A DNA stretch of 64,000 nt from Argentina anserina (taxonomy: Eukaryota > Streptophyta > Magnoliopsida > Rosales > Rosaceae): assembly GCF_933775445.1 (NCBI RefSeq), contig NC_065872.1:6820001-6884000 (forward strand), read 5' to 3'. The notes under the pieces were generated by a model. The model was not told the DNA's origin. It saw nothing but the letters and a program-made list of their open reading frames with translations, and did no database searches. Positions 13,702 to 25,355 of the stretch are shown here, piece by piece. Position 1 is the stretch's first letter. The number at the start of each line of letters is the position of its first letter. A program made the position numbers and the translations under genes.

Positions 13702-14715
13702 TGTCACATACCTAGCCATTCGGCTGCCAAACTTGGTTCATGCGGCGCTCCATCTCCATGGAGCCAGCCTTATCCAACGGGGCAATACACTGGTTTCGCC
13801 CTGCCTTGGGCTCATCAGGGGATCGGCTCCAGACTCCTACTTGTGTGTAGGGCGGCCAACTCGCCTCTTTGACGTTAAGTTCTCGACTAGCGACAAACTC
13901 TCCGAATTTAACCGGGTCGGCATGCCTGAACCCCTCGGAAGGAGCAGCCATATATCTCCCATACATTGAATCTTGGAGCAAATCCCACATATCCTTGATG
14001 TTCTTTCAACCAGCAGCCCACGATCGACACTCCCAAAATAGGGACGTGACATCCTCGCCCACCAAACTTGGTGTACGTCCTCGTACACAGCATCCTCCCT
14101 TGCGGCCCGCGTAACCCTTGTGCGCCCGCGATGCCTAGAGCGACGAAAAGGAGTTCCCAAATATCTTCCACCCAACAATGACTTCGCGCCGGATCTCTCT
14201 TGTCCTGGACATTGCCACGGATCTTCTCGTCCGGTCCTCCCCCCTAGAGGCGACCCTGCCTACTCGACTCCCCCGCGGAGCCCCCCGTATCTTGGGGACA
14301 CGGCGACACGTGTGAGCGCTTGGCGAACACAACGACAGCGATGTTGAGGTGGCTCTGATACCACTTGTCACGGACCTAGCCATTCGGCTACCACACTTGG
14401 TCAATGCGGCGCTCCATCTCCATGGAGCCAACCTTATCCAACGGGGCAATACACTGGTTTCGTCCTGCTTTGGGCTCATCAGGGGATCGGCTCCAGACCC
14501 ATACCTGTGTGTAGGGCGGCCAACTCGCCTCTTTGACGTTAAGTCATCGACTAGCGACAAGCTCTCCGAATTTAACCGGGTCGGCATGCCTGAACTCCTC
14601 GGAAGGAGCAGCCATATATCTCCCACACATTGAATCTTGGAGCAAATCCCACATATCCTTAATGTTCTTTCAACCAGCAGCCCACGATCGACACTCCCAA
14701 AATAGGGACGTGACA
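13702..14715 (-). mobile_element. TRIM (miniature LTR retrotransposon), 1,014 bp
   Basis: Two direct repeats of exactly 350 bp (13702-14051 and 14366-14715) each begin TGTCAC and end GTGACA. By eye they differ at about 18 sites, roughly 5%. They enclose 314 bp with no coding capacity. Next to the right-hand repeat lies ggctctgatacca (14351-14363), which on the minus strand reads TGGTATCAGAGCC, the usual site complementary to initiator methionine tRNA, two bases from the LTR. This fixes the orientation as minus, with the 5' LTR at 14366-14715. A short duplication, atat, flanks the unit (13698-13701 and 14716-14719). Size, tRNA site and lack of genes define a TRIM, which must be mobilised by enzymes of other elements. 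It lies about 560 bp upstream of the O-methyltransferase-like gene. Confidence 0.93.
14351..14363 (-). promoter_or_regulatory. Primer-binding site of the TRIM element
   Basis: On the minus strand this reads TGGTATCAGAGCC, complementary to the 3' end of plant initiator tRNA-Met. It sits two bases inside the 5' LTR, as expected for the start of minus-strand DNA synthesis. Confidence 0.9.
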
Positions 14716-14739
14716 ATATGCTAGCTTCACCGCCTTTCA

Positions 14740-15830
14740 TGCATATTTACATAAGGAAACAGTCATATGTTCAATAAACAAAGCATCCCCTTCATTATTT
14801 CATCACGGACTTGTCGGTTGTCTAGCTGTTAGTATCCTTTCTCAATATATGCCTTCTCCGTTAGTTCCGAAAACTGCCATGTGACTAAATGTGAGGGGTG
14901 TGTATGGGACTCGGATCACTCTCATGAAAAAGTTCCTAATATTGCCTAATAAGTGAATATCATCGATAGCTAAGATGAGCCTCATTGTTAATAATTTCTC
15001 CACTCTTGTCTCAGCAAATGCTCTCCCTCTCCTTTCACATTCCCAACTCTTCGACCCCAAACTCTCTTTTACTGAAAGGAAAAAAACTAGGGAGGCCGAT
15101 CTCTCCTCTCTCACTTCCATCCCCGAATCTCTGCCGCAGCCTATAAGCCTCCGTCGCCGGCGTCCTTTGTGGTGACCCAATTCATTCCTAATTTTTTCTC
15201 CATTAAAACTATGTGTCCCTCTCTCCTCTACGTATTTGTGCCCTTATTGTTCAACTCGGAACATGAAAGAAGTATGGGATTTGTACGAAGAAGATCAAGT
15301 TAATTCTGACTTGCGTGGAGTCCAAATATGACGAAATTAAAGCTGATATGAAATCGATCTCACTTTGCCATTGTCGTCTGTTTTCAAATTCAAATGACTT
15401 TGGTGTTTTTTATTCCTTGGAGAGCATTCATTTGAAGCATAAATTTTAAGTCAGTTGTGTTTCGAATCTTTAAGAATTAACGAATGCTACCAGGATCTTG
15501 AACAACAAATGGAAATCTCATGAATGAACTAAAATAGAGAAGAAAAAAAACCAAGAAGGTGTTGGGTCACTACAGATGAGGCAGGAGACGGTGGTTTATA
15601 GGGTGGCGGAGCCGAGAGAGAAGAGATCGGCGTCCCCCAGTTTTTTCTCTCTGTAAATGGTGGAAGTGTTTGGGATGAGAGAGAGAAAGAGGAGAGGAGA
15701 GGAGAAAGAACACGGAAGAAAACAAGTAGAGAGTAAAAGAAAGAGGAAGAAGTAAGCTGATTGTTGATTTACAATGAACGGTGGAGATTCACCTATTAGA
15801 CGATATTAGTAGAATTTTCATTAGGACAGG
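14740..15830. other. Intergenic, no gene recognised
   Basis: This stretch is AT-rich with a purine-rich block near 15590-15740 (gagagaga and aggagagg motifs). Open frames at 14842-15180 on both strands overlap in a CT-rich, low-complexity stretch and show no domain. Nothing further is supported. Confidence 0.45.
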
Positions 15831-15839
15831 AGGATCTCA

Positions 15840-16343
15840 GTCCGTATTTATGTGCTGCCTTGGCTTTTGACCCTTGTGAATCTCCTAATCAGTACAGAGT
15901 TGTTGTGACTTGTGAGGATCGATTACGCTGAATCCATTTCATCTACCTCAAACTTGGCTATGCTTGACATCTTGTCGTCTGAATACGGACATTGGGTTCG
16001 ACAAAAGTTGCAACTTGACCCAGTTTTTACAGAGGGGTTCGACAAGGTCAAGTTCTGTATGCAATTTTTTTACTTGCTGGGCAAGTTATATAGCTTGGCC
16101 ATGTCAATGTCATGGAAATTTTTTATGCATTGACCTCAAAACTGTTGAAGCTTCAGCAGTTGAAGAACTTCCTGTCGGGGAGGCCAATAAGAACGGATCA
16201 ATGGGGTGTCAATGGACCTTCTCGTCTATATGAAGCGTATGCCTCCTAGTTCTGGTGAGTTTCACGAACTTGTGGTTTGGTTCTACGATGATCGTTGTAA
16301 ACCTAGTGAATGGATTCATACAAAGTTTGTTGCTGCTCGTTGA
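15840..16343 (+). pseudogene. F-box-associated domain fragment, multiply frameshifted
   Basis: Three overlapping frames give consecutive pieces of an F-box-associated (FBA) domain: LCAALAFDPCESPNQYRV, then LDILSSEYGHWVRQKLQLDP with KFCMQFFYLLGKLYSLAMS, then CIDLKTVEASA, and finally FHELVVWFYDDRCKPSEWI, ending at TGA 16341-16343. At least two frame changes separate them, and no F-box motif or start precedes them. The pieces match the minus-strand copy at 51180-52534 in the same order (LDILSSEYGLWVRNQLQID and HNLVVWYYDDESGEWIPRY), so the two are paralogues. This one is the more decayed. F-box proteins select substrates for SCF ubiquitin ligases; this fragment should have no function. Confidence 0.75.
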
Positions 16344-16908
16344 GTTTGTACATCCACCTTCAAGGGTACCGGGATAATCATGATAGCACGTTCACAGAGT
16401 ATATGTTATCAGAATGCGGTTTGAAATTTTGCATAAAAGTTGGCAGCATCAAACTGTCGGCAGTGGTCACAGAGTGAGTAGTTGAATGAAGAATTCACGT
16501 ACATAATATTTCAAAGACATTAGTGAATGGTTAAAGTTTAAACTCGTTGAGCAATTAAATTTCCAGATCACCTATTCCCTGGTGACCTATATATCTTTAC
16601 AAATGACATATCCCTCTAAAATACTGAAATAAGAGATTTTTTAGTATAAAGTCAGTAAAGATAGGTCATTTGATATCTGATTATCCTGTACGTAATTTGT
16701 TTCTTTTATATTGTTACTTACTACACACTAAGCCACTTCTTTGGGGAATATAAATGCAAAATCAAGCATTATTATAATTGAACTGAGTTATACAAGCAAC
16801 ATACATATGTGATTGACAAAGAGCAAATCAAGCTCACAAATACATGCAAGTCATGAGGCACTATATATATAACGGCACGAGCTCTCCTTCATCACACACA
16901 CACACCAA
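16344..16908. other. Intergenic and probable 3' UTR of the glycosyltransferase gene
   Basis: AT-rich, with an ACACAC run just below the stop codon (about 16895-16906). The part nearest 16908 is likely the 3' untranslated region of the minus-strand gene. No other feature was seen. Confidence 0.4.
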
Positions 16909-18488
16909 TTACGCATTTTCATTTGCATGATAATTCATCCTCCATATCTTCATATCTTGTACTGTTTTACTTACCACTTGAGACAAGGCATTATATGACG
17001 AACCGCCTTCTCTCAAAGCCCTTTCTCCACTTCGTTTTAGCTCTTTCGCCCTACCCCTTATTTTAAACCCATCATTCTCCACCATGATCTTCCTCACCAT
17101 CCTCTCTATCTCCTCCCTGCCAACCACTTTCTTCCAAGGCGGCACCTCTGACCGGACCGCCACCCCGAGCTCCTCAGTCAACAACGTGGCGTTCATCCTC
17201 TGCTCAGCGTAGAGCGGCCAAGCAATCATTGGCACCCCATTTTTCACACTCTCCAGCGTTGAGTTCCACCCACAGTGGGAGAAAAACCCTCCAACCGACA
17301 AATGGCTTAAGATGTCCACTTGTGGTGCCCAAAGAGGCACAATAAAACCCATACCGCTGGTCCGGGTCAGAAACCCTTCCGGAAAATAAGTTGATACGTC
17401 ACCCACACCTGAACCAAAGGCAATAATACCATAAATTCAAGATGATATCGACTCAAAAGTAGAACAACGAATGTAAAAACATAAAAGCAACAGGGTAAAC
17501 TAAAGGAGTTTGATTTACCATTTCCGGCAGTGAAAAAGGCGGCATCTGATTTTGTTGTGGGTGGCCGTACAACCCAAATGAATCTTTGTTGACTCAACTC
17601 CAAACCCCAAGCCATCTCCATCATTTGTTCATTAGACAAGGTCCCTCCGCTTCCCAAACACACAAATATCACCGACTCACTAGGTTGTTTGTCAAGCCAA
17701 TCAAACAAGTCCTTATTAACCGTCATATCACCTGATTGGACCAGTCTAGTTAACGGTCCGACCGGATATACCGGCACCATTTTAGTCACTCGACCCAAGA
17801 GTTTCTCATCTCTAAACGCAGCTAGTGTTGTAGGCTGCAGTTCCTCCCAAATATTCAGCAAAATCCCATCACCGAGTGAAATCTCAGCAGAAAATCGTAT
17901 GTATTCAGAATACTGTTGGTTGGTTCTGTCCAGCATTGGGTCGATCACTTCTTCTGGTACGACTGTTCTGCAACCCGGAATTTTGAGAGGTTCGGTTCGA
18001 AGAACGTACTCTCCTTCCACTTCCTTGTCTAGGGTTGGAGAGTACGTCATCAGAGCGAGAAACCATGCATTGGAAGGAATGTAAACGTACTTAGGAATAC
18101 CTAGCTCCTCCCCAATGAGCAACGATTCTGTGCCAAAAGTGTCGACGATGAGCATGGTAGGAGGACACGCCATGTCGTGCAGCGCCGACCGGAATGCAGG
18201 TCGTATCTCTCTCATTATGACGGCAAGGCACGTAACTACAGCGGCTTTTGGATCGACTAGGCCAGAGATGTCAACTGGAGGGAGCGTTACAACATTGAGT
18301 TTCGCGGTCGTGGCTTCTTTGATGGTTAGGGACTCGGCTTGTGACGTGGAAGACAAGGCAAAGATTGTCACTCTGATGTTTTGGTTGGAGGCGATGAGGC
18401 GTTTCCCGAGCTCAAGAACCGGAATGATATGGCCGAATCCTGGACTGGAGAGTATCGCTACATGGAGCGTTGAGTTTGAACTACTCAT
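16909..18488 (-). CDS. UDP-glycosyltransferase, UGT72 group
   Basis: Two exons, 18488-17519 and 17408-16909, join across a 109-bp GT/AG intron to encode about 489 residues, normal for plant family 1 glycosyltransferases. The N-terminal SSPGFGHIIP carries the catalytic His (about residue 20). The C-terminal 44-residue PSPG box spans about residues 350-393, from WAPQVDILSH through HCGWNS and GVPMIAWPLYAEQ. Its final Gln is typical of enzymes that prefer UDP-glucose. Overall sequence resembles UGT72 enzymes (hydroquinone or monolignol glucosyltransferases, 'anthocyanidin 3-O-glucosyltransferase 5-like'), and its place beside a BEH2 homologue suggests Arabidopsis UGT72C1. The acceptor cannot be told from sequence; a phenolic is likely. 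It should be cytosolic, since there is no signal peptide. The frame is intact. Confidence 0.92.
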
Positions 18489-18540
18489 CGTTGCTAGTAT
18501 AGCTCAAAAATAGTGTGTCTAGACTTGTAGTTGAGTTAAG

Positions 18541-18549
18541 TTATATATA
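18541..18549 (-). promoter_or_regulatory. Probable TATA box of the glycosyltransferase gene
   Basis: The sequence ttatatata, which reads tatatataa on the minus strand, lies about 55 bp upstream of the start codon. This leaves room for a short leader of about 25 bases. It is the best core-promoter match in the region. Confidence 0.5.
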
Positions 18550-18559
18550 GCAGTTATAA

Positions 18560-21500
18560 ATACGCGAACATGCTATTGTTTTTCGATTACACTATTCAAG
18601 AACAAATATGTGGTTGGAAATTAAGCAACTGCGGATGATCGATGGCCAATCGATCAGCTAGGGGGTTCAACCACTGTCATTGATGATTCTCTAAGAAGAT
18701 TTGGTACATGGCACTTATTCCATGGTTAAACATTGACTTCAACAGTTTACATATACAACTGTTTACATATTAGGAGGAACTAAGTTCTTGTGTAGTTTAA
18801 AAAGGAAGAATTAGCAGAAGAATTGGAGGCGTATCAGCCAAGTAAAAATTTGATAAGGTTTTTATTATAATTAGGTTGATCCTAATTGTCAGACCAAGAA
18901 ATCAACGAGTTTCATTCACAGATGAGAACTTGAGAAGGATCCATAAGCTATGCTATTGGAAGAGCAGTAAGTAATATAGTACGTGGGACTGGAGAAGATA
19001 ATTACAAGAAGTTACGTCTTCGTGAAATGATACGAGCGTCAAATAAAAGAAGGTAAAACTCTTGTTTGCATCTGTTTTCTCTTTTGGCTTTTTGGCAACA
19101 TAATCATTCTGCGTTATACTCTTGGCATCAATAATATGGTTTAGAATTATCAATTGCTATTGTTGTATGAATCAACGGATTAATGATTCTAATGTTTTTA
19201 ATTAGCAGGATAATATCTGAATCTAGAAACAGCTAGGGGGAATCTAGAAGCAGCTAGGGGCCCGGTTTGATTATATCCATGAATTTTGAGTATAATATTG
19301 TAAATGCAGTGGTAGCTAGAGTCCTTTACCTTCCAAAGGTGAAAGATATATGTGAGCTAATCTTCTTCTCCATATTAGCTTAGCATCTTCAATTATAATG
19401 TATGGTTGGGGCGTTTATTCGTATATGACATAACTAGTACTTACCGGTGGAAGTGTTGAAAATATACTTCCCACATAAAAAAATGAGAACTAGTATGTGG
19501 GTTTATAAAAGTTTAAATCACTTTATCCATTGCCAATTAGTTTTAGATGTGAATCTTATATCAGTTTATCATAGTATCAGAGAGCAAAAACAATTACTAG
19601 TGCATCGCAAATATTCATCGAGTAGAGAGCAAGAACAACTACTAGTTAGTGTCAAAATTCTAAGACAAATGATAGTTGTAGATTGTACTATATGTTAAGT
19701 GATTATTTACCTGACTGGTTATATTTATAATCACCATTTTTAACCAGGGCAACAGAAATTGTGTTCTAGATTCACCCTGAAAGAACAGTGATCGTATTAA
19801 GCATGGCGTGGACGTCAAACTAGACCAATTTAACGGGACCTAAGAGGTATTTTCACAATTTCTTTTCGACAAGTTATCAACCTCAATGTTAATACGGGGG
19901 CATTCACCAAGCCAGAGGTCCAAGTGAGGACGATGGACGCAAGAAAACCACATTGATTAGCGTCTAATACAATGCGCTTTTAAAGAAATTAATAAACCCA
20001 ATGAACTTATGGTGAGATTGTGCAAATAGGTATAGACGTATAGTTGTGCAAACAAGAAATCAATTTTCGAATTTGGAAGCCTTCGAAAGACAGTAAGACA
20101 CTACTCAAGTATGGGGCAATAGAGTGAAGGTGTTGTTTGATCTGTCTCATTCACCTGGTGATCATGAGGGAACACTACCATTTTTTGTTTGCACCCTCCC
20201 TTCCTTATTACATTAGCAGAATTACTGGTAAAGCTAGCGAACAATGATTAACGCTCTTTGAGTCAATTCGCAATTAGGGTTTCACAAAACTTTCACTTTG
20301 GGCCTCATTTGGTATCCGGAAAGTGAAGTAGTTTCTTTAAAATTCTTATAGGAATGAAACTGAAATGGAAGTTTCGGTGTTTAGTATCACAAACAAAGTT
20401 AGTAGAATATTGTCAAAAATATTGTAAGTAACTGTATCTATTTCATTGCATGAGTAAAAATTGCAAAAAAATTAAAGAGGAAAGTTGGTTCCACAACATG
20501 TTCATGAAAGGAAGTATTTTCCCCCCACATTTTCCCTATGAACTTCTTTTTCCGAAGCCCTCAATTCCGCGAAATTAACATCTTGGCCAAAAGGTGCTGT
20601 CATGCTAGTTTCATAGTTGATTTTGATCACATATAACAGAAACTCATTGATCATTCAACTGCAAAGGCTGAACGGATGGGGGTGGGATCAGAAGCAGCAG
20701 AGGCACCAATAATCGGTGCAAGCATAAATGATTGGTACACTGAGACATCAGGCGTGATATAATTCACTATTTCACATGCATTCGCAGAATGCTACATATC
20801 ACATGCCCAAAGGGACCCTCTCCAGAACTGGAGAGGTTGAGCTCTTCTTTCTGAGATGCTCTTTTTGACCCCTCACAACTCTATCACAAGAAGGCAATAA
20901 TCAAATAATGTACAGGAAGCTAATCTCTCAGTATGATATGTATCAATCTCTACATAGGAATGGATAAGAAAACAACACCCTTTCTAAGCCAGAATGGTAT
21001 TATTGACCTTACTGAGGAAAATTCACTTTCAAAAACTTGTTGCAATTTATAGTCACCCCTCTACTATTGTCATCCCCATTTATGACTCCAGATCAAACTC
21101 AGAACACCAAATGAATGACTGATAATACAGTACTAAATGGTAACAGAATGAGACTATTTCTGACAAGAAGGATCTAATAATACAGCTACGTCCAAGAATT
21201 GTGATCATGTGTTTCGCCAATAGGTAGTCTACAATGGATGGATCATGTGCTCCACAGCCAAAACGCAATCTTTGTTTGAAGCTGGTCACATTATACCACT
21301 GGCGACAACATCTTAATTAGGGGTCTCCAAATCTTAAGACAGAAAGTAATATCCAATATTTTAACTTGCTATGTTCTTCTCCACAGAAAGATTTGAGCAA
21401 TGCAGGCTTTCTGTGAGTGTGCCTGGAAATCTTGCTCTTATAACCAACAGATTCAATGAGATTAGATTCCTATAGTGGCTCCAGGAGAGAGTAAACTCTA

Positions 21501-21690
21501 CATTTAAGGAAATACATGATGCACCGAAAATGATTTTGACGTGAGCCAAATTTGTAATAGAAGTGAAAGTAGACACCAAGCAATGCTTATCAGCTGCCAA
21601 AGTATTCGAAATGCCCAGTGAAATCCACAAAAGGTCTTCCCTCTCATTCTTAAAGACACATTCTCAAGCTAAAGCTTCCGGCGGCGGATG
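18560..21690. other. Intergenic, including probable 3' UTR of BEH2
   Basis: No conserved coding segment was found over about 3.1 kb. The part just below 21695 should contain the 3' untranslated region of the BZR gene. Open frames such as 19447-19698 and 21361-21630 are short and lack domains. A small imperfect duplication (agagagcaa...actag) occurs at about 19580-19645. Confidence 0.4.
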
Positions 21691-21694
21691 ATGC

Positions 21695-23212
21695 TTAACT
21701 ATGCATCTTCCCATTCCCAAGTGTAAGCTCCAGATCTTCCACTCCAACCTCGTGTATTCTCTCACCCTCCCAAGCTTTCAGCCTGCCACTCTCAAATTCA
21801 AACTCCGACCCTCGTGCCCTCTCCACGGGGTTCCCCCAACCAATCCCCCCATGCACAACAACAGTCTGCTGATGAACATTCTGCTCAGCCACCGGTTTCA
21901 TCAGATTAAATGTGGGCGAAGGTGGAGCTACTGAAGGTACCCCAGTCTGGAAACTCACCCAACGACCAGAGTCCACTGTGGAAGCATCAGACTCATCACA
22001 TTCTGGAATTGTGGCAGGTGCAAGATGGTGGCGCCGAGTAGGACTTGAAGGGGCAGAGGCTGCAAACAGGGGGTGGCACAAGGAGTTTATGCAGCCATTA
22101 GTAAGGGATTCCCAGTCAGGCTTCCGCTTCGTTCCTCTAGAAGTTGGGGAAGACAGAGGTGGTGTAACAGGAGCACTGTTCGAAATTCTAAGAGATGGAA
22201 GATTTGTAGGAATGGAAGCCAGGTCATGTAGGAATGGAAGAAGGTACGAGGACGGGTTTTGATGGTAAGAGGAAGGGTTTCCGTCAAAACGAGTAGGGCT
22301 TGGGAAGGAGGAGGAAGATGGACTGGCATGGTAGGATGGTACAGGACTTGGGAAAGATGAGGATTGTGGGCTTGGCTGCATTGATGAACACGCACTCATA
22401 TTTGTGGGAGTGCCTGCAATTTCAATTGGTGGCTTGCATCCCTGTAAGCCAAGATCATCAAACAATAAGATTAAGCGGATAAAGACGGAGCTCAATTGAA
22501 AGCCAAATCATCAGAAGAGGTATCATTTGGATTTCAACACATTGATAAACTTTGATTCAATAAATACTAATACAGATCTCATCACCAATGAGAAAACAAA
22601 AAAAAATGCACCAATAGTTCACAGCCTTTACATCAACAACTGATCGAATCATGAAAATTGCAAATTAACCAATTCAATCTAAAGACAGAGTCTTTGCGAC
22701 AGAGTTCGGATCCTAAGCAGAACCAGAACAAAGTTAAAGTTATGTTTTTTCTTTTCAATGATGTAAAGAGATCATCAATTCATCAAGTTGCTCAATCTGT
22801 TCCTACAAGATTAAACTTACAAAAGGGTGGCCTCTAATTCAAATAAATCAAATGGATTCAAACCCATAAACCAAACACTAACCAAAACCAAGTTTAACTC
22901 ACAAAGATTCCCAGACAGATCTATAAAAAGACAGAAAGCTAATTAAAACTGAAGCAAACTGATTACTACCTTGCGGTAAGTAGTGCCATCTTCTTCAACA
23001 ACCCAACCAGCTTCAGCACATAGAGCTTTCAAGACCTCGTTGTTGTCACAGTGCTTGGGAAGCTTGTAGCTGCCCTGAGCTCGAAGGCCCGAGTATATCT
23101 TAGCAGCAATGGCTCTTCTCCTCCGCTCCCTCCTCTTGTTGTTCTCCCTCTCCTTCCACGTCGGTAACCTTCCCGATGACCCACCGCCGGTCATTTTAGC
23201 ACCACCTCCCAA
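21695..23212 (-). CDS. BEH2: BES1/BZR1 homologue, BEH2 type transcription factor
   Basis: Two exons (23212-22970 and 22441-21695) encode about 329 residues; the 528-bp intron follows TTYRK, the usual intron position in this family. The protein mediates brassinosteroid-responsive transcription in the nucleus. Residues 18-80 form the BZR DNA-binding region ([20 protein letters not shown], then [15 protein letters not shown]). A Ser/Pro-rich stretch follows with many GSK3/BIN2-type phosphorylation sites, then [11 protein letters not shown], a probable 14-3-3 binding site. Next comes an acidic PEST-like [12 protein letters not shown] and, near the C-terminus, [19 protein letters not shown], whose LELTL is an EAR repression motif. 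The Gly-rich start and the middle segment fit Arabidopsis BEH2 better than BZR1 or BES1. ATG 23212 gives the longest frame; a second ATG lies six codons on. Confidence 0.95.
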
Positions 23213-24316
23213 CCCTTCTGAGCTTTCTCTCTCTAGAGTCAGTTGAGAGGAGACGAGAGGAGAGCACTATTCTATTGTGTACCTCTCTCTCACGAGGAAA
23301 GTGTCTTACTTTATTCAAGAGAAGAATTGTGTGAAAGAACAAGATCCATTCTCCTTGTTATTTTTTCTTTTTCAGTTTTTTTCTTTGCTCTATCCATACT
23401 CTGTTCACACATCATCGATTGCAAGTTTTTCTTCTCCACGATATTTGTAAGATCCGATAGCTAAGTAGGTACTGTATGTTAATCCTCTATGATAAGTAGG
23501 TATTGTTTAGATAGGGCTCGTAAAGTCACGACAATATAGATGGGTTCTAAAATTACGAAATGATAAAAAAAACTGAGAAATAATAATAAATGGAAAATTA
23601 AACGAACTAGTTTATCATTTTAAGTATTTTTATAGTGATATGTAAATGGTTTACAACTTGAGAGCAAAAATATAGGTTTTATCAATTGAATCATTTGCAG
23701 TGGTATAGTTAATGAGTTAAAAAAATGTCAATACTAGAAAATGTGTAATTTGGCTTCCTCAATTAGATGTCAAGACTAAAGATGTTACGAGATAAAAGTG
23801 TGAATGTAATCCCATTACCAATTCTAATAATATTGTAAGAAAAAAAAATCATGGATCTAGGGGATTATGCCTCCCTAGGCAAAGCACGGAAAAAATGAAT
23901 GAAATACCAAAAAGATGTGGATCTAGGAGTAATACATATTCACTAGATCAAACACTGTGATCCCAGCTCTAAAAGAGGTTCTGTCCATTTGTTCTGCAAA
24001 AGCTTGAATGAGATTGACACCTTAAAGTAAACTACAAGTAGATCAGAAACTATTCATCTCAGTTAATAACCAAAATGGATATAAAACATGGGATAAGTAA
24101 TGGTCTTTTATTTAATTGGTCACGTTGTTAGCGAGATTTTTTCCACTAATGTTTCACTCATCAAAGATACTACTAATCAATTGAACAATAGTCCGGGCAC
24201 GCTGCGACTCGCAGAAGATCAAATTCCGTTATAGAACTCCGGCGCCGCGTTCCGTTTCGACGGAACCTAAAACGCACAATTGAGGGTGGGACCCAGCACC
24301 TCCCGCTAACAGTCCA

Positions 24317-25235
24317 CACGTGCGTCACAAAAATCAATACGTGCCCCCCATTCGCTCACCACGTGAATGTGGTTCCACCTCCCATCTATATTCTTCCCGG
24401 TTTCTATTATTGTGCTAAATCTATTTTACTAAATGAAAATAGGAATACACACTTGCTTTAGGGTTAGCCTAATGGAGTAATCAAGTTCATTTGCAACGAA
24501 ACATGGGAAAAATGGGGAGCACAGAATAGAAGATGTCAGTCATAATTGAAATTGTATTTTCGACATTGACTTCCCTCGTAGTTTTATCACAATTTTAAAT
24601 TTATTTAGTAAATTTAGTAAGGCTGCTTCATATAAGTCTATAAAAGTTATAAGCAGTATACATAGTAAAATCGCTTGGATATAAGATTTATATAAGTTGT
24701 AAGCCCTACGCATAGTGATAAACTTCAAGATGTGACAGTCGTAATTTTTTAGCGCTTTAAAAGAACTCATGTCAATAAAAAATAAAATAAAACGTAAAAA
24801 TAATACTTAGTGATAGTTAACGATCCATTATTAATTCATAAGATTAACAATTTGCTACATTACTATATGATGGATTGAGCTACTATCCCCGTATCAAGAT
24901 TAAATCTAGGTATAGTCTCTCCCAGAACATTTTTTCTAAATTTGGAGTTCGGACTAATGACGTATAATCTAAAGTTTGTAATAGATGGAGAACGTAATTA
25001 TAAATTCTATATAGAAAAGGGGCTAAATCCAATGGAAGGAGCACGTGGGGATCCAGCTCAGGTTGAGAGGGATGGTAGCGTGAGGAGTAGCTGGCTTGGC
25101 ACACGTGCGGCGGAAGAGGGAGACAGACGGCCGTGCGCTGCCGTTTGAACGGGGACCGAACCCCGTGGTCTCATCCTTCTCCTAGAAGGGGCCTGCTCTT
25201 CTGATTGGTCTTCGTCGGTCCAAGAGACCCACGTG
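24317..25235. promoter_or_regulatory. Cluster of five G-boxes (CACGTG)
   Basis: CACGTG occurs at 24317, 24360, 25042, 25102 and 25230, in the more GC-rich parts of an otherwise AT-rich spacer. G-boxes bind bHLH and bZIP factors in plants. The cluster starts about 1.1 kb upstream of BEH2 and ends 2.6 kb upstream of the transporter, so it could serve either gene or neither. Function is inference. Confidence 0.35.
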
Positions 25236-25308
25236 GGGGCTCCATTCACCCACGCCCTAATCACTTCTTAATTACACATCGTAATTCAATTCTTTAATCA
25301 CATGTTAT

Positions 25309-25355
25309 ACCTTACAGCAGCTTTATTGACCCAAAAAAAAAAAACCTTACAGCAG
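25309..25355 (+). mobile_element. Ultra-short LINE insertion (stub 2)
   Basis: A perfect 12-bp repeat, accttacagcag, at 25309-25320 and 25344-25355 encloses 23 bp that read ctttattgaccc followed by an A-run. The same ttattgaccc-plus-A ending occurs in the stub at 35280, which implies a shared parental element. Confidence 0.75.

Noticed and set aside
14135..14740. 201-codon minus-strand open frame in the TRIM element
   Set aside because: It spans LTR and non-coding interior and matches a frame repeated in the other LTR. TRIM elements do not encode proteins.
25150..25165. Palindrome cggggaccgaaccccg resembling a tRNA T-arm
   Set aside because: The loop length is wrong for a tRNA T-loop, and no acceptor, D-arm or anticodon arm can be drawn around it. 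No tRNA gene was found anywhere in the window.
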